Numbered from the stretch's first letter, positions 36,601 to 48,624 are shown. The stretch: DNA of 64,000 nucleotides from Streptomyces yangpuensis (GCF_001005295.1 NZ_LBMK01000002.1:186407-250406); one strand, 5' to 3'. Made by a program: numbers and translations. Notes: a model not told the origin generated them from the letters alone.

Positions 36601-39600
36601 CGCCGCGACCTCGGCCAGGACCAGACCTTCGCCCACATCGAACTGGAGGGTCACGGACGCGAAGCACGCTTCGTCGCGGACGGCGCCGGCTTCGAACCGG
36701 AACTCTCCCGGACCGTCGGCTGGTTCACCACCCTGTTCCCCGTCACCGTGGACCCCGGCGCGGCCGCCGACCTCACCGCTCCCGACTACCTGGCGGCCGC
36801 CCTCAAGGCCGTCAAGGAGGACCTCGCCCGCGTCCCGCGGGGCGGCCTCTCCTACGGCGTCCTGCGCCACCTGGCCGGCGCCCGGTTCGGCACACCCGCA
36901 CCCCAGGTCCTCTTCAACTACCTCGGCCGCTTCACCGCCGGAGCGTCCGGCGACTGGGAACCGGCCGGGCCCACGGGCCAGTTGGGGGAGCGGCGCGACC
37001 CCGGAATGCGCCTGCCGCGCGCCCTGGAGTTCAACGCCATCGCAGAGCCCGGCCCCACCGGTGCCTACGAACTGCTCACCACCCTCTCCTGGCCCGACGG
37101 GCTGTTCACCGACGAGGACGTCGCGACCATCGGCGCGTACTACCAGCAGACCCTGACCGCGATCGCCGCCCTCGACGGCGGAGGCCACACCCCCGGCGAC
37201 TTCCCCCTGGTCACCCTCACCCAGGCCGACGTCGACGAACTCGACGGCCCCGCCCTGCGCGACGTCCTGCCGTTGACCCCGCTCCAGGAGGGCCTGTACT
37301 TCCACTCCGTCTTCGACGACGACTCCTCGGGCCACTACGTCGAGCAGCAGCTGCTCACCCTGGAGGGAGAGGCCGACACCGCCCGGCTCGCCGCCGCGGC
37401 CACCCGCCTGCTCGCCCTCCACCCCAACCTCGCCGCCCGTTTCACGCCGCTCGCCGACGGCCGCGTCGTCTCCGTACTGGAGAGCGGCGTACAGGCCCCC
37501 TTCACCGTCCTGGACCGGCCCGGCATCAGCGACGAGGAGATCCGCGACCACGCCGGACGGGACCGCCGCGCCGGATTCGACCTGGCCACCGGCCCCCTCA
37601 TGCGGTACACGCTCATCCGGGCGGGAGCGGGCCGGAACATCCTGGTGCAGACCGTGCACCACATCATCGCCGACGGCTGGTCGGTGCCGCCGATGCTCCG
37701 CGCCCTGCTCGCCGAATACCACGCGCCGGGCACAGTCCACCCGGTCGGCGGCTTCACCGACCACGTGCGCCGGCTCGCCGGGCGGGACCAGGACGAAAGC
37801 GACCGCGTGTGGTCCGAACAGCTCGCCGGCCTCCCCGGACCCTCCCTGGTCGCCGAGGGACACACCCCCTCCGACCGGTTCGCCGACGCGGCCTCGGAGC
37901 CGGACGGAGACCTCGACGAAACCGCCCGCTCGGCCGGGGTGCCCCTGAGCGTCGCCGTGCACAGCGCCTGGGCGGTGGCCCTCGGCGGCCTCCTGCACGG
38001 CCGGGACGTCGTCTTCGGCTCCACCGTGTCCGGGCGCGACGCGGACGTGCCCGGCATCGGGGACATGGTCGGCCTGTTCATCAACACCATCCCCGTCCGT
38101 GCCCGATGGACCGCCACCACCACTGCCCGGGATCTGCTCGCCTCGGTCCGCGAGCACCAGAGCGCCGTGCTGGCGCACCAGCACGTGTCGCTGGCCCGCA
38201 TCGGCCGCCGGGCCGGCGCCGGCCCGCTGTTCGACACCCTGGTGGTCTTCGACGTCGCGACGGATATCGCGGCCCTGCGCGACCCCGCCCACACCCTGTC
38301 CGTCACCGGCATCGTGAACGAGGGGGCCCCGCACTATCCCCTGACCCTCGTGGTGGAACGCGCCCCTGACGGACGGCCCCGCTTCAACCTGATCCACGAC
38401 GGCGCGCTCCTGCGGGAGAGCGGAGCCCGCGCGATCCTGTCCGCCTTCACCCGTACCCTCACCGGCCTCCTCACCCGGCCGGACGCCCTGGTCGACGACC
38501 TGCTCGCCGAAGCGCGGCCCGCCGCGGCCCGGCACCCGGAGCGGACCGCGCCGATCGCCCCGATCACCCCGGCCTCGGCGGCCACCCTGGGTGCCCTCTT
38601 CGACGCCGCCGCGCGCCGCGACCCGGCCGCCACCGCCGTCACCCAGTGCGCCCTCGACGGCGCGACCCGCTCGCTGACCTACGGCGAACTGGCCGCGGCA
38701 CGCGACGAACTGGCCGCCACCCTGCTCGCCGCCGGTGCCGGACCGGGAGCGCGCGTCGCCGTCGCCGTACCGCGTTCCCTGGAACAGGTCGTCGCGCTCG
38801 TGGCCGTCGTCACCGCCGGCGGGGCCTACGTACCGCTGGACCTCGACTACCCGGACGGGCGGCTGGAGTACCTCCTCACCGACGCCGCTCCGCAGGTCGT
38901 CCTCGTCGCCCCGGAGCACCGGGACCGCTTCGCGCGGCTGCTGGCCCGGGCGGGCGTCCCCGCCCGCGTCCTCGTACCGGGGGAGGAACCGCCGCCGCAG
39001 GACACCGGAGGTCCCGCCGCTCCCGCCGCCGCGCCGCACGACCCCGCGTACGTCATCTACACCTCCGGCTCGACCGGCCGGCCCAAGGGGGTCGTGGTCC
39101 CGCACTCCAGTGTCGTGACCCTGCTCGCCGGCACCCGCCCCGGCATGGCCTTCGGCCCGCGCGACGTGTGGGTGCAGTTCCACTCGTACTCCTTCGACTT
39201 CGCGGTCTGGGAACTGTGGGGCGCCCTCGTCCACGGCGGCGAGCTGCTGGTGCCCGACTACGCGCTGACCCGGTCCCCGGTCGACTTCCACCGGCTGGTA
39301 CGCGAACGCGCGGTCACCGTGCTCAACCAGACCCCCTCCGCCTTCTACCGGTTCATCGAGGCCGACCGGCACGCCGCCGAGCCGCTCCCCGCACTGCGCC
39401 GGATCATCTTCGGGGGCGAGGCACTGGACCTCGGGCGGCTGCGCGGCTGGGTCGAACGGCACGGCACCGCCTCGCCCGAGCTCGTCAACATGTACGGCAT
39501 CACCGAGACCACCGTCCACGTCACCCACCGGGTCCTGACCGACGAGGACTTCCGCCCCGGCGGCGACATCAGCCCGATCGGCGGCCCCCTCCCCGGCCTG

Positions 39601-42600
39601 GTCACCCACCTGCTCGACGACCGGCTCCGGCCGGTGCCGCCGGGCCGGGTGGGCGCCATCTACGTCGCCGGCGACCAGGTCTCCCTCGGCTACCTGGGCC
39701 GGCCCGGGCTGACCGCAGGCCGCTTCGTGGCCGACCCGTTCGCCGCCGACGGCTCCCGCATGTACCACACCGGCGACCTCGCCCGCCGCACGCTCGACGG
39801 CGAGCTGGAGTTCACCGGCCGCGCCGACGACCAGCTACAGCTCAAGGGCTTCCGCATCGAGCCCGGCGAGGTGGAGGCCGCGATCAGGGAAATCGACGGC
39901 GTCGTCGACGTGGCCGTCACCGCGGCGGACAGCGGCGACCACCTCGTCGCACACCTCGTGGGACGCACACCGGGCGACTTCACCGCCGCTCTGGCGGCGA
40001 AACTGCCCGCGCACATGGTGCCCGCACGGGTGCTGCCGGTCGACGTCCTGCCCCTGACGGTCAACGGCAAGCTGGACCGGCAGACCCTCGCCGACCGCGC
40101 CCGGGCGGCGGGCGGGACCGGCCCGGAGGACGACGTGGACGGTGCGGCCGCCGTGCCCGGCGGGGCGCTCGACAGCGCGCTGACGGCACTGGTCGGCATC
40201 TTCACGCAGTCCCTGCCCGGCACCGCCGTGGACGCCGACTGCGACTTCTTCCGGGCCGGCGGCGACAGCATCCTCGCCATCACCGTCGTCAACCGGGCCA
40301 GGGCCCTCGGTCTCGCGATCACCCCGCGGGACGTGTTCCTGCTCAGGACACCGCGCGCGCTCGCCGGACAGCTGGCGACCAGCGCCCCGCCGACCGGGGT
40401 GTCCGCGCCCGCCGACGCCACTGCCGCCCCCGCCGGGCCGGCCGCCCCGCAGGACGGCCCGCTGGCACCGACCCCGATCATCCTGCGGCAACGCCTGCTG
40501 GGCGGCTCCCTCGCCCGGTTCGCCCAGGCCCGGGCCGTGACCGCCGCCGAGGGCACCGCGTTCGCCGACGTCGAGCGTGCCGCGAACGCCGTCGTGGCCG
40601 CGCACCCGGCCCTGCGGCTGCGGCTGCGCACCGAGCACGGCGTATGGGCCCTGCGTACCGAACCCGCCCGCGCGGTGAGCGTCGTCCGCGCGGACACGAC
40701 CGACCCGGCGGCCGCGGCCGACGAGGCCGCCGGACGGCTCGATCCCGAGGCGGGGGACGTCATCGCGTTCACGTGGCTGGAGACGAGCCGCACCCTCGTG
40801 GTCGCCGTGCACCACCTCGCCGTCGACACGGTGTCCTGGCTGATCCTCCTCGACGACCTGGACGCGGCCCTGCGCGGAACGCCCCCGGCGCCGCAGACCA
40901 CCCCCTACGCCGAGTACGCGCGGGCCCTGGCCGATCCCCCGGCCCACCCGGCCGACGGCGGCCTCGGCCACTGGATCGCCACGCTCCAGGCGCCCCCGCT
41001 GCTGGCCCGGGTCCGGGCGCCGCACGACGTCACCGTCGTGCTCCCGCCCGACGTCAGCGACCTTGTCACCCGCACCGCGCCCGCCGCACTCGGCGCCGGA
41101 CCCACCGAGCTGCTGTGCGGCGCGCTGCGCACCGCGCTGACCCGCGTCCAGCCCACGCCTACCGACCTCGCGGTCGACCTGGAGCGGCACGGCCGCGAAC
41201 CGGTGCTGCCCCACCACGACTACACCCGTACCGTCGGCTGGTTCACCTCCATCGCGCCCGTCCGGCTCACCCCCCACACCGACCCCGTCGCGGCGGCCCG
41301 TGAGGTCGCCCGACGCCGCCCCGACGAGCGCGCCCACCTCGCCTACGGCCGGCTGCGCTACCTCGACCCGCAGACGGCCCCGCTGCTGGACGCCCACCCG
41401 CAGGTGCTGTTCAACTACCTCGGCCGGGGCGACGAGTCGCGCGCCCTGCACATCACCGGCGGCGACCAGGGCGGCCACAGCCCCTACGCCGTCGAGGTCA
41501 ACGCCTGGACGGACGCGGCCACCGGCCGCCTGCACGCCGTCTTCACCCTCGCCGACGGCGTCCCCGAGGAGATCACCGGGCACTGGTGCGACGCACTGCG
41601 GCACATCGCGGAAGCCTCCACCACCGCCGCGCGCACCGCACCGGTCACCCCGCTCCAGCGCGGCCTGTACTTCCAGGCCCAGCTGGCCGGACCGGCCGGC
41701 CACTACGTCGCACAGAGCTGGTTCACCTTCGACCGGCGCCTGGACACCGGCGCCCTGGCCGAGGCCATGGCCTGGGTGATCGCCCGCCACCCGGCGGTCG
41801 GCGCCGGCTTCGCCACCGGCGACGACGGCAACGCCGTGCAGGTCCTCGCGGCCGGCCGCCGCGTCGACGTCCGCACGGTCGGCCTCACCACCGACGCCGA
41901 GGTCGACGACCTGCTGGCCCGGGACCGCGACACCGGATTCGACACGGGCCGGCCGCCGCTGATCCGGCTGACCGTGGTGCGCCGGCCCGACGGCCGTGAC
42001 GGCCTGCTGCTCAGCTACCACCTGCTGCTGTGGGACGGCTGGTCCCGGGAGATCGTCCTGCGCGACCTGTTCGACGCCTACGAGGCGGCTCTCGCGGGCA
42101 CCCTGACGGTCCCGGCCCCGGCCTCCCCGAGCTTCGAGGACCATGCCCGGGCGCTCGCCGCCAAGGACCCCGCCGAGGCGGAACGGTTCTGGGCGCGGCA
42201 CCTGACCGGCCTGCCCGGCCCCACCCTGCTCGCCGGACCGTCCCCGGCCCTCGCAGACGGCCTGCCCCGTACCCTCGTGCACACGCTCGACCCCGAGCGG
42301 TCGCAGCTCCTGCGGGACGCCGCCCGCACCCACGGCGTCACCCTGAACTCCTTACTGACCGGCGCCTTCGGACTCCTGCTGGGCGCCCGGACCGGCCGCG
42401 GCGACGCCGTCTTCGGCGTGACCGTCTCCGGCCGCGAGGGCGAAGGCCTGGCCGGCATCGTGGGCGTCCTGCTCAACACCGTCCCCCAGTGGACCCGGGC
42501 CCGGCCGGGCGACACCGTCCGTGAGTACCTGTCGGCCGTGCAGGCCGCCCGGGCCGAGGCGATGGAGCACGAGCACATCGGGCTCGGCGAGATCCAGCGG

Positions 42601-44706
42601 GCCGGCGGACACGACACCCTCTTCGACAACCTGTTCGTCCTCCAGAACTTCCTGGACCTGGACGCCTTCGCCGAGATGAACACCCGCCACGGCATCACCG
42701 CCGTACGCGCCGACGACTCCACGCACTACCCGTACACCTGGGTGGTCGCCCCCGGCGACCGGCTCACCGTCAAACTCGAGTACCGCGACCACGACACCCC
42801 GGCGGCCCGGCGCCTCCTGGACGACTACCTGCGCCTCCTCGACGACCTGGCCCGGGCCACGGGACCGGTGGGCGCACTTGGCGCCCTCGGGCCACGGCCC
42901 GAGACCGCCGGGCGCACCGACATCGGAACGGACACCGTCGTCGACCGGTTCGACCTCGCGGCCAGCCGCGACCCCGGGCGGACCGCACTCGTCGCCCACG
43001 GACACACCATGACCTTCGCCGAACTCCGGGACCGCAGCCGCGCCGTCGCGGGCGTCCTCGCCGGGCGCGGCATCGGCCCCGAGACCACGGTGGGCATCGC
43101 CGTGCCCCGCTCCCTCGACTCGATCGTGGCGCTGTTCGCCGTCCTGCGCACGGGCGCCGCGTACGTGCCGCTGGAGCTGGACCACCCCGACGAGCGGATC
43201 ACCGCGATCGTCGCGGACGCCCGACCCGAGGCCGTCCTCACCGTCAGCGCCGTGTCACCCCGGCTGGACGTGCCACCCGGCGACCTGATCGAGCTGGACC
43301 GGCCCCTCCCCGCGGCCGGGCCCTTCACCACCTTCGCCCCCGACGACCCGCACCGCCTGCGGCACCCCGCCTACACGATCTACACCTCCGGATCGACCGG
43401 CAGGCCCAAGGGTGTGGTCACCGAGTACGCGGGCCTGACCAACATGCTGATCAACCACCAGCGCCGGATTTTCGAGCCGGTCCTCGCGGACCACGGCCAC
43501 CGGGTCTTCCGGATCGCCCACACCGTGTCGTTCGCCTTCGACATGTCGTGGGAGGAACTGCTGTGGCTCGCGGACGGCCACGAGGTGCACATCTGCGACG
43601 AGGAACTGCGCCGCGACGCCCCCCGGCTCGTCGCGTACTGCCTCCGGCACGGGATCGACGTCATCAACGTGACCCCGACCTACGCCCAGCAACTGGTGGC
43701 CGAAGGCCTGCTCGACGACCCGGACCGGCGGCCCGCCCTCGTCCTGCTGGGCGGCGAGGCCGTCACGCCCGCCCTGTGGCAGCGGCTCGCCGAGACCGAG
43801 GGGACGGCCGGATACAACCTGTACGGCCCCACCGAATACACCATCAACACCCTCGGCGTCGGCACCTTCGAGTGCGAGGACCCCGTGGTGGGCGTCGCCA
43901 TCGACAACACCGACGTCCACGTTCTGGACCCGTGGCTGCGCCCCCTGCCGGACGGGGTCCCCGGCGAGCTGTACGTGGCCGGCATCGGGATCGCCCGCGG
44001 CTACCTCGGCCAGGCCGCGCAGACCGCGCACCGGTTCGTGGCCTGCCCGTTCGGCGAGCCCGGCGAACGCATGTACCGCACCGGAGACCTGGTGGCGCGG
44101 CGGCCCGACGGCAACCTGACGTACCTGGGCCGCACCGACCAGCAGGTCAAGATCCGTGGACACCGCGTCGAACCGGGCGAGGTCGAGGCCGCGTTCGCCG
44201 CGCACCCGCGGGTCCGGTTCGTCGCCGCGGTCGCCCAGCCCGATCCGCAGGTGGACGGCGCGTACCGGCTGGCGGCCTACCTCGTCCTGGACGAGGGCGG
44301 GGACCTGGCGACGGTCGCCGCCGAAGTGGGCTCCGCACTGCCGGACTTCCTGCGCCCGACCCACTACGCCCGGGTCGACGCCATCCCGCTGACGGTGAAC
44401 GGGAAGGCCGACACCAGGGCACTGCCCGAGGCCCGGCCGCTGGGCGCGCTGACCACGGCGGGGGAGCGCGGCCCGGAGACGGAGACGGAGACCGTCGTCT
44501 GCGAATTCTTCGCGGAGGCCCTGGACCTGGACGACGACGAGGTGAGCGCGGTGAGCGACTTCGTGTCCCTCGGCGGACACTCCATGCTGGCGGTGCGGCT
44601 GATCGGGCTGCTCCGCCGGGAGTACGGTCCAGTGATCACGATCCGCGATCTGTTCACCCTGCGAACCCCGGAAGCGATTGCCCGCCACCTCGATGACAAC
44701 TCCTGA
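33646..44706 (+). CDS. cchH: trimodular NRPS, coelichelin synthetase
   Basis: 3686 residues, order A-T-E-C-A-T-E-C-A-T, no thioesterase. About 140 N-terminal residues precede A1. Approximate positions: A1 core [10 protein letters not shown] 285, T1 LGGDSL 685, E1 [10 protein letters not shown] 859; C2 HHIIADGW 1339, A2 core 1803, T2 AGGDSI 2202, E2 [10 protein letters not shown] 2388; C3 [10 protein letters not shown] 2791, A3 core 3244, T3 LGGHSM 3640. Specificity residues read by eye: A1 D-I-N-Y-W-G-G-I-G-K, A2 D-F-W-N-I-G-M-V-H-K (Thr), A3 D-M-E-N-L-G-L-I-N-K, as known for coelichelin synthetase. T1 and T2 have GGDS, as expected before E domains; T3 has GGHS. Product: a tetrapeptide of formyl-hydroxy-Orn, allo-Thr and hydroxy-Orn, with module 1 used twice. 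Confidence 0.96.
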   Translation: MTEPTARLLRLSPTRLAGVRRRTGDYGDRTIASACSVALAYWATGRSPDGMELTPGTLFADVLGWADNGGGGAAGWDVGADARSITLPEGVPPAEAQLALDDLADFPDRPLGTIAPSSVAARIETLAEWNDTGADRVRPTIVEMFLAQARTRPDAVAVVDEHRTLTYGRVAELSGQLAHHLLDRGITAEQVVGISLDRSADMVVALLGVLRAGAAFVPLDPQWPAARRAVVIEDAGVVLQLNGSGEHPPGEPPAVAVDLGAWRHGSHPGGPTGITTPGDALAYVIFTSGSTGRPKGAMIRHEAISERLLWQVDEILGFGPDDASLFKAPLSFDISVNEIFLPLVSGGRLVVLRPGGERDPHHLLGVIAEQRVTFTYLVSSMLDVLLEIAGDSGRLDSLRHVWCGGEVLTPELYERFRTRLDIPMYHGYGPAETTIGVSHVIYRGAAERLSTSIGRANPNTRLYVLDDELRPVPVGVGGELYVGGFLLGRGYAGAPGLTASRFVADPFAGDGSRLYRTGDLARYAPDGSLDFLGRADNQIKIRGMRLEIEDVEAGLAEHPRVRHTCVVAKKNSAGGTYLVGYVIPTATATATATATATAPAADLRAEEVRDWAAAHMVAYMVPAHIVVLKEFPLTANGKLDRAALPEPASGTGPFAPPVTENERLVCAAVATLLRLDRAGVDQDFFRLGGDSLLAISLLGALRKAGLHVTPRQIFTHSGLGALAAVASPVGTAAEDHDDVATGPVTGSPIVRWLGATTDAVDGFVQAVELNTPADLTAVALDTILSAVVERHDMLRARLVRGDHWGFEVPAPADRTAAGWQESDRPLDECVALATAALDPVGGVMLRAVWRREARRLVLVAHHVVIDGVSWRILTEDLATAWRQYSTGVPVRLPAVGTSFRRWTQLLEQAAFDDDRAHFRRALPGTDAPLGRRALGADDTVARERTLTVPVGPDVTAALLGDVPARFHAGVNDVLLTALAVTLARWRRDLGQDQTFAHIELEGHGREARFVADGAGFEPELSRTVGWFTTLFPVTVDPGAAADLTAPDYLAAALKAVKEDLARVPRGGLSYGVLRHLAGARFGTPAPQVLFNYLGRFTAGASGDWEPAGPTGQLGERRDPGMRLPRALEFNAIAEPGPTGAYELLTTLSWPDGLFTDEDVATIGAYYQQTLTAIAALDGGGHTPGDFPLVTLTQADVDELDGPALRDVLPLTPLQEGLYFHSVFDDDSSGHYVEQQLLTLEGEADTARLAAAATRLLALHPNLAARFTPLADGRVVSVLESGVQAPFTVLDRPGISDEEIRDHAGRDRRAGFDLATGPLMRYTLIRAGAGRNILVQTVHHIIADGWSVPPMLRALLAEYHAPGTVHPVGGFTDHVRRLAGRDQDESDRVWSEQLAGLPGPSLVAEGHTPSDRFADAASEPDGDLDETARSAGVPLSVAVHSAWAVALGGLLHGRDVVFGSTVSGRDADVPGIGDMVGLFINTIPVRARWTATTTARDLLASVREHQSAVLAHQHVSLARIGRRAGAGPLFDTLVVFDVATDIAALRDPAHTLSVTGIVNEGAPHYPLTLVVERAPDGRPRFNLIHDGALLRESGARAILSAFTRTLTGLLTRPDALVDDLLAEARPAAARHPERTAPIAPITPASAATLGALFDAAARRDPAATAVTQCALDGATRSLTYGELAAARDELAATLLAAGAGPGARVAVAVPRSLEQVVALVAVVTAGGAYVPLDLDYPDGRLEYLLTDAAPQVVLVAPEHRDRFARLLARAGVPARVLVPGEEPPPQDTGGPAAPAAAPHDPAYVIYTSGSTGRPKGVVVPHSSVVTLLAGTRPGMAFGPRDVWVQFHSYSFDFAVWELWGALVHGGELLVPDYALTRSPVDFHRLVRERAVTVLNQTPSAFYRFIEADRHAAEPLPALRRIIFGGEALDLGRLRGWVERHGTASPELVNMYGITETTVHVTHRVLTDEDFRPGGDISPIGGPLPGLVTHLLDDRLRPVPPGRVGAIYVAGDQVSLGYLGRPGLTAGRFVADPFAADGSRMYHTGDLARRTLDGELEFTGRADDQLQLKGFRIEPGEVEAAIREIDGVVDVAVTAADSGDHLVAHLVGRTPGDFTAALAAKLPAHMVPARVLPVDVLPLTVNGKLDRQTLADRARAAGGTGPEDDVDGAAAVPGGALDSALTALVGIFTQSLPGTAVDADCDFFRAGGDSILAITVVNRARALGLAITPRDVFLLRTPRALAGQLATSAPPTGVSAPADATAAPAGPAAPQDGPLAPTPIILRQRLLGGSLARFAQARAVTAAEGTAFADVERAANAVVAAHPALRLRLRTEHGVWALRTEPARAVSVVRADTTDPAAAADEAAGRLDPEAGDVIAFTWLETSRTLVVAVHHLAVDTVSWLILLDDLDAALRGTPPAPQTTPYAEYARALADPPAHPADGGLGHWIATLQAPPLLARVRAPHDVTVVLPPDVSDLVTRTAPAALGAGPTELLCGALRTALTRVQPTPTDLAVDLERHGREPVLPHHDYTRTVGWFTSIAPVRLTPHTDPVAAAREVARRRPDERAHLAYGRLRYLDPQTAPLLDAHPQVLFNYLGRGDESRALHITGGDQGGHSPYAVEVNAWTDAATGRLHAVFTLADGVPEEITGHWCDALRHIAEASTTAARTAPVTPLQRGLYFQAQLAGPAGHYVAQSWFTFDRRLDTGALAEAMAWVIARHPAVGAGFATGDDGNAVQVLAAGRRVDVRTVGLTTDAEVDDLLARDRDTGFDTGRPPLIRLTVVRRPDGRDGLLLSYHLLLWDGWSREIVLRDLFDAYEAALAGTLTVPAPASPSFEDHARALAAKDPAEAERFWARHLTGLPGPTLLAGPSPALADGLPRTLVHTLDPERSQLLRDAARTHGVTLNSLLTGAFGLLLGARTGRGDAVFGVTVSGREGEGLAGIVGVLLNTVPQWTRARPGDTVREYLSAVQAARAEAMEHEHIGLGEIQRAGGHDTLFDNLFVLQNFLDLDAFAEMNTRHGITAVRADDSTHYPYTWVVAPGDRLTVKLEYRDHDTPAARRLLDDYLRLLDDLARATGPVGALGALGPRPETAGRTDIGTDTVVDRFDLAASRDPGRTALVAHGHTMTFAELRDRSRAVAGVLAGRGIGPETTVGIAVPRSLDSIVALFAVLRTGAAYVPLELDHPDERITAIVADARPEAVLTVSAVSPRLDVPPGDLIELDRPLPAAGPFTTFAPDDPHRLRHPAYTIYTSGSTGRPKGVVTEYAGLTNMLINHQRRIFEPVLADHGHRVFRIAHTVSFAFDMSWEELLWLADGHEVHICDEELRRDAPRLVAYCLRHGIDVINVTPTYAQQLVAEGLLDDPDRRPALVLLGGEAVTPALWQRLAETEGTAGYNLYGPTEYTINTLGVGTFECEDPVVGVAIDNTDVHVLDPWLRPLPDGVPGELYVAGIGIARGYLGQAAQTAHRFVACPFGEPGERMYRTGDLVARRPDGNLTYLGRTDQQVKIRGHRVEPGEVEAAFAAHPRVRFVAAVAQPDPQVDGAYRLAAYLVLDEGGDLATVAAEVGSALPDFLRPTHYARVDAIPLTVNGKADTRALPEARPLGALTTAGERGPETETETVVCEFFAEALDLDDDEVSAVSDFVSLGGHSMLAVRLIGLLRREYGPVITIRDLFTLRTPEAIARHLDDNS
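35398..35439. repeat. seven-copy hexanucleotide repeat inside cchH
   Basis: Seven ACCGCC-type hexamers (one copy ends in G) encode seven Thr-Ala pairs near the C-terminal subdomain of the first adenylation domain, about residues 585-598. In-frame, probably a variable surface loop. Confidence 0.85.
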
Positions 44707-46393
44707 CACGCAGCGGGCCCGTTCGGGGTCCGAGATCCTGCGCATCGCGCTGCGCCGCAACATCGGCGCCATGGCCTGGGGCACCGTCCTCATGGGCCTC
44801 TACCAGGCCGGCGAGACGGCCTTCCCCATCGCGCTCGGCCTGATCGTCGAGCACACGATGCAGGACCGCGGCCCCGGCGCCCTCATCCTGTCGATCGGCG
44901 CGCTCGCCGTGATCATCACGACGGTGTCGCTGTCGTGGCGCTTCGGCATGCGCATCCTGCAGAAGGCCAACACGACCGAGGCGCACCGCTGGCGGGTGCG
45001 CGTCGCGGACTGCGGACTCCAGCCCGTGGCCCGGGACGCCGGCCTCAAGTCGGGCGAGGTGCTGACCATCGCCACCGAGGACGCCGACCAGACGGCCGAC
45101 ATCATCGAGGTCGTGCCGCTGCTGATCAGCTCGCTGGTCGCGGTGCTGGTGGCCGCCGTGGCGCTCGGGCTCGCGGACCTCAGACTCGGCCTGCTGGTGA
45201 TCGTCGGCACCGTCGCGATCCTGTCGGTCCTGTCGGTGATGTCCCGGCGGATCGGCTCCAGTACGCGTGAACAGCAGGCCCGGGTGGCCCGCGCGGGCGC
45301 GAAGGTCGCCGACCTGATCACCGGGCTGCGCCCGCTGCACGGCTTCGGCGGCAACCACGCGGCCTTCGGCTCCTACCGGAAGGTCAGCACCGAGGCGAAG
45401 CGTCAGGCGGTCACCGTGGCCGGGGTGAACGGCGCGTACGCGGGCACGGCCGCCGCCCTCAACGCGGCCCTGGCCGTCGCCGTGACCCTGACGGCCGGCT
45501 GGCTCGCCTTCGACGGCCGCATCAGCGTCGGCGAGCTCGTCATGGCCGTGGGGCTGGCGCAGTTCATCATGGAACCGCTGAAGATGTTCTCGGACATGCC
45601 CAAGTACGTGATGATGGCGCGGGCGTCGGCCGAGCGGATGGCGCTGGTGCTGACCGCGCCCCCGGTCTGCGTCCCGGGGCCGCGGCGGCCGGGCGCCGGC
45701 GGCGACCTGGAGATCGACGGTGTCCGCCACGGCGCCCTGCGCGGCCTGAAGTTCCAGGTCCCGGCGGGCGGTTTCACGGCGATTGCCGCCTACCAGCCGC
45801 GGGCCGCCGCCGACCTCGCCGCCGTCCTGGCCGTCAGGGTCCCGCCCCACTCGTACGAGGGAGCCGTACGTGTGGGCGGGCAGGAGATCGCCGACCTGTC
45901 GGTGGAGGCGGTCCGCGAGCACATGCTGGTCAACCCGTACGACGCGGAGATCTTCGCGGGCACGCTCCGTACCAACATCGACCCGTCGGGCAGCAGCCGG
46001 ACGGTCCCCGAGGCCGTCGAGGCGTCCATGCTGACCGATGTCGTCGCCCTCCACCACGAGGGGCTCGACTACGCGGTCCGCGACCGCGGCGCCAACCTGT
46101 CCGGCGGCCAGCGCCAACGGCTCTCCCTGGCCAGGGCCCTGGCGGCCGACAGCGACGTCCTCGTCCTGCACGACCCGACGACTGCCGTCGACGCCGTGAC
46201 CGAACAGCTCATCGCCCGCAACATCGCCCGGCTGCGCCGGGGCCGGACCACCCTCGTGATCACGAGCAGCCCGGCCCTCCTGGACGCCGCCGACCGGGTG
46301 CTCGTCCTGGACGACGGCGTGATCACCGCCGAGGACACCCACCGCAACCTGCTCGCCACCGACCAGGACTACTGCCTGGCGGTGGCGAGGTGA
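44693..46393 (+). CDS. cchI: half ABC exporter with degenerate ATP-binding motifs but intact signature
   Basis: 566 residues; ATG 44693 overlaps the NRPS end by 14 bases (a TTG at 44678 is less likely). Export domain with six helices, then an ATPase domain. The P-loop position reads [11 protein letters not shown], with no GxxGxGKS and no Lys. The catalytic Glu after Walker B is replaced (LHDPT) and the switch His is Ser (VITSSP). The signature [15 protein letters not shown] and D-loop AVDA are intact. The first half exporter of this cluster has exactly the complementary defects. Joint heterodimer with one working ATP site; exports the siderophore. Confidence 0.9.
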   Translation: MTTPDTQRARSGSEILRIALRRNIGAMAWGTVLMGLYQAGETAFPIALGLIVEHTMQDRGPGALILSIGALAVIITTVSLSWRFGMRILQKANTTEAHRWRVRVADCGLQPVARDAGLKSGEVLTIATEDADQTADIIEVVPLLISSLVAVLVAAVALGLADLRLGLLVIVGTVAILSVLSVMSRRIGSSTREQQARVARAGAKVADLITGLRPLHGFGGNHAAFGSYRKVSTEAKRQAVTVAGVNGAYAGTAAALNAALAVAVTLTAGWLAFDGRISVGELVMAVGLAQFIMEPLKMFSDMPKYVMMARASAERMALVLTAPPVCVPGPRRPGAGGDLEIDGVRHGALRGLKFQVPAGGFTAIAAYQPRAAADLAAVLAVRVPPHSYEGAVRVGGQEIADLSVEAVREHMLVNPYDAEIFAGTLRTNIDPSGSSRTVPEAVEASMLTDVVALHHEGLDYAVRDRGANLSGGQRQRLSLARALAADSDVLVLHDPTTAVDAVTEQLIARNIARLRRGRTTLVITSSPALLDAADRVLVLDDGVITAEDTHRNLLATDQDYCLAVAR

Positions 46394-46402
46394 GCGGACG
46401 GG

Positions 46403-47308
46403 TCAGACCCCGGCGCCGCGGTCGAAGAGGCTCCTGCGGGCGAGCTGCTCGGACTCCATCTGGGCCAGCGCGGACCGGCACGCGTCGGTGAACTTCCAGA
46501 AGTCGGTGTTGGTGCTCTGGGCGCGCCTGGTGGGGCTGGTCGCGTTCGGGGCGCCGCCGAAGTCGGCGAACAGGCTCTTGCGGAGGTCGTAGGTGATCTC
46601 CAGCTGGCCGCCGCCCTCCCCGGTCAGGGTGCGGTTGCAGATGTTGTCGGGCAGGTCGCCGTTGAGGTGCTCGGGGTCCCCCGTCGCGATGAGGAAGCCC
46701 GCCTTGCCCAGCCGGTCGGCGAGGAGGGCGCGCAGGCGGCCGTTGGCACCGCCGACGACGACGCCCTTGGCCCCGGCCGGCAGACCGGCCTGGGTGGCTG
46801 TGCAGCCGTGCAGGCTGAGGACGTTGGTGCTGCCCGCGGCCATCGAACGGGCCACCGGGTCGTCGTTGAGCGTCGAGGTGACGTGCAGGTCGCCGTTGCC
46901 CGGCACCGCGCCCGGGGCCCGCAGACCCTCGAACATCCAGTAGTCGTGGAGCGGGGCGCCCGCAGCGACGGGTTCGAGCGTGTCGGGCCGGAAACCGGCG
47001 ATGGCCAGGCACAGTTCGGAGGTGCCCGGTTCGATCCCGCCCCCGTGGATGGCCATGACCGTGCTCAGCCGCGGCCCCGGGGTCGTCGCCCGCTGGGGAT
47101 CGAACATCTCGTGGCGCTTGAAGCGGCGGGCGTAGTCCACGCCCTCCACGTTCGCGGGGTCGGCGTAGAGCCTGCTGTTGGTGAGGGTGTCGGCGGCGTC
47201 GGCGGCGTGCGCCGGGGTGGCGGAGAGGGTGTTCAACAGCGGCGCACCCGCGGCGGCGGCCACGAGGCCCGCGAGCAGGGTACGACGGCTGGCCCGGGAC
47301 GATGGCAT
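46403..47308 (-). CDS. secreted poly-gamma-glutamate hydrolase-family protein
   Basis: 301 residues, ATG behind CAAGGAT. A twin-arginine-type signal (SRASRRTLLAGLVAAAAG, cut near AHA-AD) is followed by a zinc-peptidase-like domain: MAIHGGGIEPGTSEL, SLHGCTA, VVVGGANGRL, ICNRTLTGEGGGQLEI. This matches the phage/Bacillus PGA-hydrolase family (PghP/YmaC-like), which cleaves poly-gamma-glutamate. It is inserted on the opposite strand between cchI and cchJ, nine bases from the cchI stop. No capsule genes nearby; role in the siderophore cluster is unclear. Confidence 0.85.
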   Translation of the reverse strand: MPSSRASRRTLLAGLVAAAAGAPLLNTLSATPAHAADAADTLTNSRLYADPANVEGVDYARRFKRHEMFDPQRATTPGPRLSTVMAIHGGGIEPGTSELCLAIAGFRPDTLEPVAAGAPLHDYWMFEGLRAPGAVPGNGDLHVTSTLNDDPVARSMAAGSTNVLSLHGCTATQAGLPAGAKGVVVGGANGRLRALLADRLGKAGFLIATGDPEHLNGDLPDNICNRTLTGEGGGQLEITYDLRKSLFADFGGAPNATSPTRRAQSTNTDFWKFTDACRSALAQMESEQLARRSLFDRGAGV

Positions 47309-47436
47309 GACGAATCCTTGATCTTGGTCGGAGATCGTGTACGGCCGAATCCTCGGTGATCATCAGCAGATCGCCTAGCGGGTTTCAGGGCGCGACGTCT
47401 GCATGGACGTCACTCGGGGGCGGCGGGTGGCCGGCG

Positions 47437-48531
47437 CTACCCCAGGGCCCAGGCGACGTCCCTGAGGAGGGCGTGGCGCCAGCCCGCGCGGTCGTGGGCC
47501 GACGGGGAGCGCGAGACGCGTACGGTCGCGCCGGCCCGGGCGACCAGGGACTCGACCAGGACGCAGTGGGGCAGCATCCGGGTCTCGTGTTCCCCCACGT
47601 CGAAGGCGACCCGCAGCCCCGACAGGTCGACGCGCTCGCGCAGCCGCGCCGCGACGGAGCCGCCGAGCGGGCCGCCGAGCGGATCCGGGAGGCCGGGGGC
47701 GCCCGGCGCCCACCAGAACGACGGGGACTGGCAGGCGACCCGTGACACCAGGTCCGGGAACTCCAGCGCCGCGTACACCGCGCTCAGGCCGCCGAGGCTC
47801 TGCCCGGCGACCACCAGCCCGTCCCGGTCCGCGGGCAGGCCCGTCTCCGCCACCAGCGGCAGGAGTTCGTCCCGTACCGCCTCCCACAGCCCGGGCCGGC
47901 ACCCGAACTCGGCCTCCCGGTCCCTGGTCGGCAGGAAGACAAGGGTGACGGGCGGCATGTCCCCGGCCTCGACGGCCGCGTCGAACGCCGTCATGGCCGG
48001 GTGCAGGTACAGCCAGTCGTCCCCGTCGAGCAGCAGGACCACCGGTCCGCCGCCGCCCGCCGGGTGGACGCGTACGGTGCGCCGTCCCCCGAGCCGTTCA
48101 CTCGTCCAGCGGATCCGGGTGCGGGGCAGAGGCAGCACCTGGCCGGCGCCGGCGCCGAGGACGGGCCAGTACGGCTGGGCCGGCGCGTCCGGGGTCGCGG
48201 CGATGGACCGGTCCCCGCCCGCACCGACCGGGTTGAACGGGTCGGCGAACTCCCCGCCGTCCACCAGGAACCGGTACGTGACCCGCAGCCGCGCGGGCAT
48301 GCGCACCTGCGCGTACCAGCAGTCCGTGTCGCCCCACCGGTCCAGCGTCACCGGCTCCGACCAGCTCTCGAAGCCGATGCCGGCCGGCGAGCCGCGCCAC
48401 AGGAACAGGGTCGTCCAGCCGCCGTCCCCCGAGGGGACGGACACGGGTGCTCCGGCCGCCGCCCAGAACGCTTCGGAACCCGGTGCGCCGGGCAGTCCGT
48501 ACGCGGCGAAGGCGTCCTCGGTCAGACGCAT
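47437..48531 (-). CDS. cchJ: enterochelin-esterase-like hydrolase of the coelichelin cluster
   Basis: 364 residues; ATG behind CACAAGGAGACC. An N-terminal immunoglobulin-like early-set domain (WTTLFLWRGSPAGIGFESW) is followed by an alpha/beta hydrolase with nucleophile GQSLGG (Ser245), acid in DVGEHETRML and His in SAHDRAGWRHAL. This is the IroE/Fes layout. In the coelichelin pathway it is proposed to help release or process the tetrapeptide, as the NRPS has no thioesterase. Divergent from the MbtH gene across an excellent iron box. Confidence 0.93.
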   Translation of the reverse strand: MRLTEDAFAAYGLPGAPGSEAFWAAAGAPVSVPSGDGGWTTLFLWRGSPAGIGFESWSEPVTLDRWGDTDCWYAQVRMPARLRVTYRFLVDGGEFADPFNPVGAGGDRSIAATPDAPAQPYWPVLGAGAGQVLPLPRTRIRWTSERLGGRRTVRVHPAGGGGPVVLLLDGDDWLYLHPAMTAFDAAVEAGDMPPVTLVFLPTRDREAEFGCRPGLWEAVRDELLPLVAETGLPADRDGLVVAGQSLGGLSAVYAALEFPDLVSRVACQSPSFWWAPGAPGLPDPLGGPLGGSVAARLRERVDLSGLRVAFDVGEHETRMLPHCVLVESLVARAGATVRVSRSPSAHDRAGWRHALLRDVAWALG

Positions 48532-48578
48532 GCGGGTCTCCTTGTGAGCGGCAAGGGGAGGAACTAAGCTCGTTGCGA

Positions 48579-48597
48579 TGAGGCGAGCCTAACCTAA
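48579..48597. promoter_or_regulatory. iron box between cchJ and cchK
   Basis: On the minus strand TTAGGTTAGGCTCGCCTCA, 16 of 19 matches to the iron-box consensus, the best in the window. It lies midway between the divergent starts (48 and 28 bases away). Confidence 0.85.
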
Positions 48598-48624
48598 TCG
48601 TGACGTTCCGGGGAGGCAACAACC

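Noticed and set aside
35227..39768. A 1500-codon reading frame without stops on the strand opposite the NRPS gene
   Set aside because: Composition is Gly/Arg/Gln/Val-rich without any domain, and the frame mirrors the third-position GC bias of the real gene. Similar antisense frames shadow most large genes here (for example 4027-7317 and 8131-12333).
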